Source: an uncultured Ruminococcus sp. (GTDB lineage Bacteria > Bacillota > Clostridia > Oscillospirales > Ruminococcaceae). From it: a stretch of 18,835 nt of DNA. Shown one piece after another: positions 1 to 6,684 of this stretch. Numbering within the stretch: position 1 is the first letter of the stretch; the number at the start of each line of letters is the position of its first letter. The notes beneath the pieces are model-generated. The model had not been told where the DNA came from, searched no databases, and saw only the letters and a program-made list of their open reading frames with translations. The stretch covers positions 1-18,835 of the forward strand of contig UQAR01000043.1 in the NCBI GenBank assembly GCA_900539095.1. Direction: 5' to 3'. Position numbers and translations under genes: made by a program.

Positions 1-24
1 CTCGGAGATGTGTATAAGAGACAG
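1..24. other. Nextera adapter remnant (left contig end)
   Basis: Bases 6-24 are the 19-bp Tn5 mosaic end AGATGTGTATAAGAGACAG. The preceding CTCGG matches the 3' part of the Nextera Read 2 adapter. This is library-construction sequence left in the assembly, not genome. Real sequence begins at about base 25, inside the promoter region of the response-regulator gene. Confidence 0.98.
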
Positions 25-25
25 G

Positions 26-51
26 TATCATATATGATAAGATATTATAAT
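26..51 (+). promoter_or_regulatory. Partial promoter with 14-bp palindrome, response regulator gene
   Basis: A TATAAT -10 hexamer lies at 46-51. A -35 box at normal spacing would fall at about 23-28, which is the adapter junction, so it cannot be read. Between the two lies a perfect 14-bp palindrome, TATCATATATGATA (26-39), a plausible operator for autoregulation but unproven. The ribosome site AGGGAGG (59-65) follows, 7 nt before the ATG at 73. Confidence 0.45.
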
Positions 52-72
52 GACTTATAGGGAGGAATTCTA

Positions 73-753
73 ATGAGATTACTTCTTGCTGAGGACGAGG
101 TGGAGCTTGCAAACGCTCTATCGGCGGTACTCAAACACAAAAACTATTCCGTTGACGCAGTTTACAACGGCATTGACGCTTATAACTATGCTATCTCTCA
201 GAAATATGACGGCATAATACTTGATATCATGATGCCGGGTATGAACGGCATCGAGGTGCTTACAAAACTTCGTGAAAAGGGTATTGACTCCCCTGTTCTT
301 CTGCTCACTGCAAAATCAGATATCGAGGACAGGATAACGGGGCTTGACTCAGGTGCTGACGATTATCTCACAAAGCCTTTTGCTATGGGCGAACTGCTTG
401 CAAGGATAAGGGCAATGACAAGACGCCGCACAGAGTTCGCACCGTCTACACTAACTTTCGGAAACGTTTCTCTGAACAGGCAAAGTTTTGAACTTGAAGG
501 CCCAAAGGGTACTCAAAAGCTTGGCAACAAGGAATTTCAAATGATAGAAACTCTCATGCTCAACCACGGAACACTTATTTCAACGGAGCGTTTCATGGAA
601 AAGATATGGGGCTATGATTCTGACGCTGAGATAAATGTAGTGTGGGTGTACATATCATATCTGCGTAAAAAGCTTGGGCTTATCGGTGCGGATATCGAGA
701 TAAAAGCCACAAGAGGCGTTGGATACACCTTAGAGGAACATCACAATGATTAA
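73..753 (+). CDS. OmpR/PhoB-family response regulator
   Basis: Two-component transcription factor of 226 aa, normal length for the family. The N-terminal receiver domain (about residues 1-115) shows the acidic pocket E7/D8, the phospho-acceptor D51 in LDIMMPGMNG, the switch T79 and the conserved K101 before P102-F103. The C-terminal winged-helix DNA-binding domain (about 127-220) ends with the typical GVGYTLEE. The start is set by AGGGAGG 7 nt upstream. Its last 8 nt overlap the histidine kinase gene, so the two are translationally coupled and surely cognate. The ABC exporter operon downstream, in the same orientation, is the obvious candidate target, which is an inference from position. The regulon cannot be read from sequence. 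Confidence 0.95.
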   Translation: MRLLLAEDEVELANALSAVLKHKNYSVDAVYNGIDAYNYAISQKYDGIILDIMMPGMNGIEVLTKLREKGIDSPVLLLTAKSDIEDRITGLDSGADDYLTKPFAMGELLARIRAMTRRRTEFAPSTLTFGNVSLNRQSFELEGPKGTQKLGNKEFQMIETLMLNHGTLISTERFMEKIWGYDSDAEINVVWVYISYLRKKLGLIGADIEIKATRGVGYTLEEHHND

Positions 754-2038
754 GCGTTTACAGCGGAAATTCGTTATTATCGCCGCTGTGTGCCTTCTTA
801 TCGTGGAACTTGCGATAGTCGGCGGCATAAACGGCGTGAACATTTATCAGACAAACAAAAATGCAGACGAACTGCTGAACATGATAATCGACAATGACGG
901 CAGATTTCCTGAGTTTGACCCCATGGGCATGAAACATGACAAGCCGCAGAACGATTCAGACAGCAATGTTCAGCCTGAAAACAGAAAGCCTGACAGGCAC
1001 AAGGGATTTAACGAGGAAACAAAATATCAGACGAGATACTTTGTTGTCTATGCTGACGAAAGCGGAGAAATAACAAAGGTAGACACAGGACACGTTGCGG
1101 CGGTGACAAGTTCTCAGGCGATAGAATATGGCGAAGAAGTGCTCAAAGGCGGTAAAAGCTCAGGCACGTCGGGAAACTATCGCTACAAAACCGGTGACAC
1201 TGATAAGGGCAAAATGATAGTCTTTATGGACTGCCGCAGTGACGCCGCAACTAAAAACCGTTTTCTTCTTGTGTCATGTGCCATAGGTGCAGCAGGATAT
1301 ATACTTGTATGTCTGCTTATCATAATCTTCTCCAAGCGTGCTATCAGACCTGTTGTGGAAAGCTTTGAAAAGCAAAAACAGTTCATCACGGACGCAGGGC
1401 ACGAGATAAAAACACCGCTTGCTATAATCTCCGCAAACACAGAAGTGCTTGAAATGGTTTCAGAGTCAAACGAGTGGACAGCAAGCATAAAAAATCAGAT
1501 AACAAGGCTGAACGGTCTGCTGAAAGAGCTTTTGAGCCTTGCGAAAATGGAGGAGGAAAAGCCTGCTCTAACCATGTCTGACTTCAACATTTCTGACGCT
1601 GTTTATGACGCTGCCTCGCCTTTTGCAACGCTTGCGGAAACAAAGGGCAAAAAGCTCACAATAGATGTTGCCAACGGACTTACCTATCACGGCGACGAGG
1701 GTGCGATAAGACAGCTTGTTTCTATCCTCACGGAAAATGCGGTGAAATATGCTGACGAAGGCGGCGAGATAGCCGTAAAGCTTTTCACTTCTCATAATGG
1801 CAAGGAAACTGACCTAGAAGTTTCAAACACCTGCAAAGAACCTCCCCAGGGCGATCTGTCAAAGCTTTTCGACAGATTTTATCGTGACGACAGCTCACGG
1901 TCAAGGTCAAAAGGGGAGAAAAAAGGCGGCTACGGCATTGGGCTTTCTATTGCTCAGGCAATAGTCAGGTCGCACAAAAGCAAGATATCATGCAAAGCCG
2001 AAAACGGCATGATGATATTTACAGCACAGCTAAAATAA
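746..2038 (+). CDS. Sensor histidine kinase (membrane, HAMP-less)
   Basis: 430-aa sensor kinase that would phosphorylate the regulator encoded just upstream (8-nt overlap). TM1 is at about residues 9-31, followed by an extracytoplasmic region at about 32-172. TM2 is at about 173-196, and only about 22 residues separate it from the phospho-acceptor H219 in DAGHEIKTPL, too short for a HAMP domain. The ATPase domain shows the N-box with N331 (TENAVKYAD), the F-box LFDRFYRDD (374-382) and the G2 box GGYGIGLSIAQ (394-404). The usual DxGxG is replaced by VSNTCKEPP, an Asn variant common in this clostridial group. The sensor loop carries a charged low-complexity tract (about 50-95) rich in Asp, Met, His and Pro and matches no domain I recognise, so the ligand is unknown. 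Confidence 0.94.
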   Translation: MIKRLQRKFVIIAAVCLLIVELAIVGGINGVNIYQTNKNADELLNMIIDNDGRFPEFDPMGMKHDKPQNDSDSNVQPENRKPDRHKGFNEETKYQTRYFVVYADESGEITKVDTGHVAAVTSSQAIEYGEEVLKGGKSSGTSGNYRYKTGDTDKGKMIVFMDCRSDAATKNRFLLVSCAIGAAGYILVCLLIIIFSKRAIRPVVESFEKQKQFITDAGHEIKTPLAIISANTEVLEMVSESNEWTASIKNQITRLNGLLKELLSLAKMEEEKPALTMSDFNISDAVYDAASPFATLAETKGKKLTIDVANGLTYHGDEGAIRQLVSILTENAVKYADEGGEIAVKLFTSHNGKETDLEVSNTCKEPPQGDLSKLFDRFYRDDSSRSRSKGEKKGGYGIGLSIAQAIVRSHKSKISCKAENGMMIFTAQLK

Positions 2039-2045
2039 CTGCAAA

Positions 2046-2076
2046 GCAGAGTGGTCATGAACCGCTCTGCTTTTTT
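2046..2076 (+). terminator. Rho-independent terminator after the two-component genes
   Basis: A 10-bp stem (GCAGAGTGGT paired with ACCGCTCTGC, one G-U pair) has a 5-nt loop and is followed by six T. It starts 8 nt after the kinase stop codon and separates the two-component transcript from the ABC operon. Confidence 0.9.
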
Positions 2077-2079
2077 ATA

Positions 2080-2165
2080 TGACATTTGTCACATGAAAAA
2101 AGTGACTTTGCTCACTGGCTTTTTGCAGGATAGTGTTGTATAATGATAATACAAACTAAGGGAGG
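2080..2165 (+). promoter_or_regulatory. Promoter/operator region and RBS of the ABC exporter operon
   Basis: A TATAAT -10 lies at 2139-2144. The -35 is poor (TGGCTT, 2116-2121, 17-bp spacing), which suits an activated promoter. Upstream are two small dyads, TGACA-TT-TGTCA (2080-2091) and AGTGA-6-TCACT (2101-2116). They also form an imperfect direct repeat (TTTGTCAC at 2085, TTTGCTCAC at 2107) spaced 22 bp, two helical turns. OmpR-family regulators often bind direct repeats at such spacing next to a weak -35. The ribosome site AAGGGAGG (2158-2165) sits 8 nt before the ATG. Confidence 0.55.
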
Positions 2166-2173
2166 TTTTTCTT

Positions 2174-3121
2174 ATGGCTGAAACTATAGTAAAAATAGAT
2201 AGCTTGGTAAAAAGATACAAGGAGCTTATCGCTCTTGACCATTTCGACCTTGAAATAAAAAAGGGGGAAGTATTCGGACTTCTCGGACCTAACGGCTCCG
2301 GCAAGACCACCACGATAAACTGCCTGCTCTCACTGCTGGCATATGATAAAGGCGATATCGAGATATTCGGCGAAAAAATGTCCCCTGTGAACTACGGGGT
2401 AAAAAAGCGTATCGGCGTTATAATGCAGAATGTTGCGGTGTTTGACGAACTGACTGTATACGAGAACATCGACTATTTCTGCGGACTTTACATAACCGAC
2501 AAGGCGACACGAAAGAAGTATGTCGACGAGGCGATAGAATTCGTGGGGCTTGAGGACTTTGTGAAGTTTCACCCTAAAAAGCTTTCAGGAGGTCTGCTCA
2601 GACGACTTAACATTGCCTGTGGTATTGCACACAAGCCTGAACTTATCATACTTGACGAACCGACGGTCGCCGTTGACCCACAGTCAAGAAACAAGATACT
2701 TGAGGGCATTTTGCAACTCAACCGTGACGGTGCGACTATCATTTACACCTCCCACTACATGGAAGAGGTGGAGCAGATATGCAGCCGTATCGCCATAATG
2801 GATAAGGGCAGAAAGATAGCCGAGGGCACAACGGAAGAGCTTAAACGCATGATAAAGAACACCGAAACTATCACCGCCGAGATTCTTCAGCTGCCTGAAA
2901 ATGTCCGTGAAGAGATAGAGGCTCTTGAACACGTTTACGAGGTTTCCTATGCCGACAACAAGCTCACAGCACGCTGCACTGGCGGACGGCACAATCTTAT
3001 CGAGATACTGAAAATTTTGCAGGAAAATCAGGTGGGCTTTGGCAGCGTTTATTCTGAGCAGCCTACCCTCAATGACGTTTTCCTTGAAATAACCGGCAAG
3101 GCTCTCAGGGATAAGGAGTGA
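2174..3121 (+). CDS. ABC-2 exporter ATP-binding subunit
   Basis: 315-aa ATPase subunit of an ABC-2 type exporter (CcmA/DrrA-like). It shows Walker A GPNGSGKTT (38-46), Q-loop Q85, signature LSGGLLRR (137-144, Leu in place of the usual Gln or Met), Walker B LIILDEP (157-163), a D-loop VDPQSR and the H-loop H194. Residues about 220-310 form the C-terminal extension typical of drug and antibiotic exporters. The start is supported by AAGGGAGG. The stop codon overlaps the ribosome site of permease 1 (4-nt gap), so the three exporter genes form one operon. The transported substrate cannot be told. Two-component genes beside ABC-2 exporters usually point to peptide-antibiotic or toxic-metabolite efflux (inference). 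Confidence 0.93.
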   Translation: MAETIVKIDSLVKRYKELIALDHFDLEIKKGEVFGLLGPNGSGKTTTINCLLSLLAYDKGDIEIFGEKMSPVNYGVKKRIGVIMQNVAVFDELTVYENIDYFCGLYITDKATRKKYVDEAIEFVGLEDFVKFHPKKLSGGLLRRLNIACGIAHKPELIILDEPTVAVDPQSRNKILEGILQLNRDGATIIYTSHYMEEVEQICSRIAIMDKGRKIAEGTTEELKRMIKNTETITAEILQLPENVREEIEALEHVYEVSYADNKLTARCTGGRHNLIEILKILQENQVGFGSVYSEQPTLNDVFLEITGKALRDKE

Positions 3122-3125
3122 TAGA

Positions 3126-4247
3126 ATGTTCTCACACATATTCAAATATGAATTTAAAAGCTGTCTGCGGCAAAAAAGCATACTCTTCTGGCTCATAGCC
3201 TTTCCTATAATACTGGGTTGCTTTTTCAAAATGGCGTTTTCAGGCATATACGAAAATGACGTTGTATTCAAGGCGATACCTGTTGCAGTGACGAATATAG
3301 AGGAAAACGATATACTTAAACAGGTGCTTGAACAGATATCAGAGGGTGATGAGGCTCTTTTCAAGGTGACGTATACAGACATTGACATGGCAGAAAAAAT
3401 GCTTGAAAACGAAGATATCACAGGAATCATAAAAGCCTCTGACCTCTCACTTGAATTTGGCTCAACGGGTATCCAGCAGACCATTGTAAAGACTTTTGTT
3501 CAGCAATACAAAACTCAGGAAAAGATAATAACCGACACTGCAAAGAACGCTCCGCAAAAGCTTGATACTGTGATTTCTTCACTGTCAGAAAAGATAATTC
3601 CAAATGAGGATATACCTCTCCATGGCAACCCTGATATAACGATACAGTTTTTCTATAATCTTCTTGCCATGACAGCACTTTTCGGTTCAATGTCGGGTCT
3701 GTTCGTGGCACAGAAAAATCAGGGCGACCTGTCTGCACTTGGTGCAAGGCGGTGCTGTTCTCCAGTGAACAAGCTTACAAGCATAACGGCAACGCTCCTT
3801 GCTTTTCATGTGGTGGAAATGATATGCATGGTGATATCGGTGACGTTCCTGAGATTTGTGCTTAAAGTAGATTTTGGCAGCAAGCTCCCCCTTGTTTACC
3901 TTGCCGCAGTGCTGGGCGGAATAATGGGAATATCCATGGGATTTTTCGTTGGCTCTTTCCGCATAAAAGAGGGTGTAAAAATGTCTGTAGTCATGGCGGT
4001 ATCAATGACCTGCTGTTTCTTCAGCGGTCTTATGTCAAACACCATGAAAGGCACTGTTGCAGAGCATTGCCCTATATTCAATGAAATAAACCCTGCCGCA
4101 GTTATCTCAGACAGTTTCTATTGTCTTAATCTCTACGAAGATTACAGGCGGTTCACGGTGAAGATAATTTCAATGGCGATATACACAGTGCTGTTCACCC
4201 TTGGTGGATATGTTCTTACAAGGAGGCGTAAATATGCAAGTCTTTAA
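3126..4247 (+). CDS. ABC-2 exporter permease subunit 1
   Basis: 373-aa membrane subunit with the ABC2_membrane_3 layout: one N-terminal TM helix (about 18-40), a large extracytoplasmic domain (about 41-172), then five TM helices (about 174-196, 217-246, 254-277, 284-304, 347-365). It ends in a basic tail, TRRRKYASL. The ribosome site AAGGAG is 7 nt upstream, overlapping the ATPase stop. Its last 14 nt overlap the next permease gene, indicating translational coupling. It probably forms a heterodimer with permease 2 on the ATPase encoded upstream. The ligand is unknown. Confidence 0.88.
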   Translation: MFSHIFKYEFKSCLRQKSILFWLIAFPIILGCFFKMAFSGIYENDVVFKAIPVAVTNIEENDILKQVLEQISEGDEALFKVTYTDIDMAEKMLENEDITGIIKASDLSLEFGSTGIQQTIVKTFVQQYKTQEKIITDTAKNAPQKLDTVISSLSEKIIPNEDIPLHGNPDITIQFFYNLLAMTALFGSMSGLFVAQKNQGDLSALGARRCCSPVNKLTSITATLLAFHVVEMICMVISVTFLRFVLKVDFGSKLPLVYLAAVLGGIMGISMGFFVGSFRIKEGVKMSVVMAVSMTCCFFSGLMSNTMKGTVAEHCPIFNEINPAAVISDSFYCLNLYEDYRRFTVKIISMAIYTVLFTLGGYVLTRRRKYASL

Positions 4248-5400
4248 GACCTTTATGAAAATACTCAAAACAAGGCTTACGTCTGCTTTATTATATCTCG
4301 TCATATTTATGGTCATAGCAGTAATAATGGCGGATACTGCAAAAGATAACAATGACTATGAGGACTATAAAATGTCCATATCCGTCATTGACCGTGACAA
4401 CAGTGCCGAAAGCAAGCGTTTGCAGGACTTTATATTCAGCGGCAACAAAAAAGTAGAGCTTGCAGATGATGAAGACGAGGTCATCGACGCCGTTTATTAT
4501 CAGCGTGCCAACTATGTTCTCTATATAAACAAGGGCTTTGGCGACAAGATAAACGCAGGGGATTTTGACGGACTTTTTGAGAATTTCAAAATGCCCTCCA
4601 GCTACGGCGGACAGCTTTTTGAAAGCAAACTTGACAGCTATCTTTCAAGCGTAAAGGCGTACATGGCGACAGGTGAAAACACAGAAAATGCCATGGAGCT
4701 TGCCCAAACGGCGGTTTCTCAGCAAGTTAATGCGGAACTGAAAAACTTTAACAACAATGGCGGAACAGGTATGCCGGCAATATTCGGCTACTATTTTCAG
4801 TATCTTGCATACGTTATGCTTTCCATGCTCATTGTTACTCTTTGCCCCGTTATACTGACGCTAAACAGAAAAGGCGTTCGTGAACGCACAATGTGTTCAA
4901 GTCTGACGTCAGCAAACTACAGCAGACAGACGGCTCTTGGGGCAAGCATTTTGGTGTTTAGCATATGGCTTTTGTTCATAATAGTCGCAATTATTTGGGG
5001 CAAAACGCTCAACGTGAAATTCTGGCTCGCCTGTCTTAACAGCTTTGTATATATCATTGCCGCCGCAGGCATAGCAATGATAATCGCACAGTTTGACCTG
5101 AGCGACAACGGCATAACTGCCCTATCGAACATAATCGGTCTTGGCATGAGCTTTCTTTGCGGAATTTTCGTGCCACAGGAATTGCTCACAGAGGGCGTTC
5201 TTGCAGTGGGAAGATTTTTCCCTGCATACTGGTACACCAAAGCCAACAATATGCTTTTCGGCATGAGCGGCGGAGTATTCAGCACAAAGGAATATCTTAT
5301 CTGCATTGGTATTGAGGCACTGTTTGCGATAGCGTTTTTCGCTGTGGCTGCCCTGCTCGTGAAACAAAAGCGTGAAGGTGATGTTACTTCGCTTGCATAA
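4234..5400 (+). CDS. ABC-2 exporter permease subunit 2
   Basis: 388-aa partner permease with the same layout: TM1 at about 17-34, an extracytoplasmic domain at about 35-185, then a C-terminal block of TM helices. I choose the ATG at 4234 because AGGAGG (4221-4226) lies 7 nt before it. An in-frame TTG at 4201 would add 11 residues but has no ribosome site and lies inside the previous gene. The gene overlaps permease 1 by 14 nt. No hairpin-plus-T-tract terminator follows, and the esterase promoter begins 2 nt after the stop, so some readthrough into that gene is possible. Confidence 0.88.
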   Translation: MQVFKTFMKILKTRLTSALLYLVIFMVIAVIMADTAKDNNDYEDYKMSISVIDRDNSAESKRLQDFIFSGNKKVELADDEDEVIDAVYYQRANYVLYINKGFGDKINAGDFDGLFENFKMPSSYGGQLFESKLDSYLSSVKAYMATGENTENAMELAQTAVSQQVNAELKNFNNNGGTGMPAIFGYYFQYLAYVMLSMLIVTLCPVILTLNRKGVRERTMCSSLTSANYSRQTALGASILVFSIWLLFIIVAIIWGKTLNVKFWLACLNSFVYIIAAAGIAMIIAQFDLSDNGITALSNIIGLGMSFLCGIFVPQELLTEGVLAVGRFFPAYWYTKANNMLFGMSGGVFSTKEYLICIGIEALFAIAFFAVAALLVKQKREGDVTSLA

Positions 5401-5401
5401 G

Positions 5402-5430
5402 TTGACAATAATATGGCTGTGTGTTATACT
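5402..5430 (+). promoter_or_regulatory. Strong sigma-A promoter of the esterase gene
   Basis: TTGACA (5402-5407), a 17-bp spacer and TATACT (5425-5430): a full-consensus -35 with a one-mismatch -10. Transcription should start near 5437. The RBS AGAGGA (5494-5499) is 6 nt before the ATG. Confidence 0.85.
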
Positions 5431-5443
5431 CTTATTGTTACGG

Positions 5444-5472
5444 AGCTGACACGCAGCCTTTTTGTGTCAGCT
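5444..5472 (+). promoter_or_regulatory. 5'-leader hairpin or operator of the esterase gene
   Basis: A perfect 9-bp inverted repeat, AGCTGACAC/GTGTCAGCT, has an 11-nt loop ending in five T. It starts about 7 nt after the predicted transcription start. No T tract follows the stem, so it is not a normal terminator. It could be an mRNA-stabilising 5' hairpin or a dimeric repressor operator. Confidence 0.6.
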
Positions 5473-5505
5473 AAAGAAGATCATAGACGAAAAAGAGGAA
5501 GAAAT

Positions 5506-6561
5506 ATGAAGAGATTACAGCTTGACAAAAATGCAAAGCTCACAGGCAGAGTATATTTTAAAGACGAGGTAATGTGGCTTGGCCTTTCAGGCAGCGGTGC
5601 ATCATTCACTTTTGACGGCACAAAACTCGTGTTAAAGTTCAAAGGCGACAAGATAGCAGTTGGCGAAAACCCTATCGACTATGCAAGGATAGCCGTTTAT
5701 GTTGACGGCAAAAGAGTAGTTGACGAGATGATCGACTGTGCAGAAAAAGAGGTCACGGTAATAGACCGCACGGAAAACGCTCAGTCAGTTGTGGAGATAA
5801 TAAAACTTTCGGAATCTCCAATGTCAGCGATAGGCGTTGAGGCTTTTGCTGAGGGCAGTGCTGAGCCACTTCCTGAAAAGCAGCTCAAAATAGAATTTAT
5901 CGGCGACTCTATAACCTGCGGCTACGGCGTTGATGACGAGGACGAAAACCACCAGTTCACCACTGCTACTGAGGACGTTACAAAAGCCTATGCCTACAAG
6001 ACTGCAAAGGCACTTGACGCTGAATACAGTATGTTTTCAGCCAGCGGCTACGGTATAATCTCAGGCTATACTGAGGGTGACGAACCTATAAGCGAACAGA
6101 CCATTCCGCAGTTTTATTGCAGCTATGGTTTTTCAAGAGGCGATTTTGCAGGCACTGCTCCGCAGGATATCCCATGGGGTTTCAGCAAATATGTTCCACA
6201 GATAATCGTTATAAATCTCGGCACAAATGACGATAGCTATTGCCGTGACTACAAGGACAGACAGGCGGCGTTCTCAAAGCTTTATGCTGATTTTCTTGCA
6301 GTTGTTCGTGAAAAAAATCCACAGGCTTATATTCTATGCACTGTGGGCATAATGGGCGAGAGGATATTCCCTGCTGTTGAAGAGGGCATAAAGATATATC
6401 TTAAAAGCCATGCAGACAGCAAGATAAGCTCAATGATGTTCCACGAGCAGGACGGAGCAAACGACGGCTTTGCGGCAAACTGGCACCCTACAGAAAAGAC
6501 CCACAACAAGGCAGCTGCGGTGCTTACGGAAAAGCTCAGAGAGATAATAAAAAGCATATAA
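5506..6561 (+). CDS. SGNH/GDSL esterase, CE2 (acetylxylan esterase)-like
   Basis: 351-aa serine esterase with the carbohydrate esterase family 2 layout: an N-terminal beta-sandwich (about 1-115) and an SGNH hydrolase domain (about 128-351). Block I is FIGDSITCGYG with nucleophile S135, the Asn block is NLGTND (237-242), and the catalytic His is H327 in NWHPTEKTHN. CE2 enzymes remove O-acetyl groups from plant or other polysaccharides. The ATG at 5506 has an AGAGGA ribosome site at 6 nt. An in-frame upstream start at 5413 lies within the promoter spacer and is untenable. With this start there is no signal peptide (MKRLQLDKNAKLTGR), so the enzyme is probably cytoplasmic and acts on imported acetylated oligosaccharides (inference). 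The residue two before the His is Asn, where some CE2 members have Asp. Confidence 0.85.
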   Translation: MKRLQLDKNAKLTGRVYFKDEVMWLGLSGSGASFTFDGTKLVLKFKGDKIAVGENPIDYARIAVYVDGKRVVDEMIDCAEKEVTVIDRTENAQSVVEIIKLSESPMSAIGVEAFAEGSAEPLPEKQLKIEFIGDSITCGYGVDDEDENHQFTTATEDVTKAYAYKTAKALDAEYSMFSASGYGIISGYTEGDEPISEQTIPQFYCSYGFSRGDFAGTAPQDIPWGFSKYVPQIIVINLGTNDDSYCRDYKDRQAAFSKLYADFLAVVREKNPQAYILCTVGIMGERIFPAVEEGIKIYLKSHADSKISSMMFHEQDGANDGFAANWHPTEKTHNKAAAVLTEKLREIIKSI

Positions 6562-6567
6562 AAAGAA

Positions 6568-6606
6568 CGGCAGTCGGTAAAACGGCTGCCGCTTTCGTTT
6601 TATTTT
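6568..6606. terminator. Bidirectional terminator between esterase and purine permease
   Basis: A 9-bp stem CGGCAGTCG/CGGCTGCCG (one wobble) has loop GTAAAA (6568-6591). On the + strand it is followed by T-rich CTTTCGTTTTATTTTA. On the minus strand the same stem is followed by TTCTTTTTAT. It therefore serves both convergent genes. The remaining bases to 6684 show no other clear element. Confidence 0.85.
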
Positions 6607-6684
6607 ACGCCAATTCTCATTCTGTAGCAGAAAGAGCAGGAAAGCATGGCTAGTTTCAGAACTGTTCTTTGAAAGCTTTTTTCC

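Noticed and set aside
2684..3484. Open frame on the minus strand opposite the ABC ATPase and permease 1
   Set aside because: It spans two well-supported overlapping + strand genes, has no ribosome site and matches no family.
5444..5472. Terminator for the ABC exporter operon
   Set aside because: The T run is in the loop and none follows the stem, so intrinsic termination is unlikely on the + strand.
5413..5505. Upstream in-frame extension of the esterase
   Set aside because: It would begin inside the promoter spacer and be encoded by the leader hairpin. The ATG at 5506 has the only proper ribosome site.
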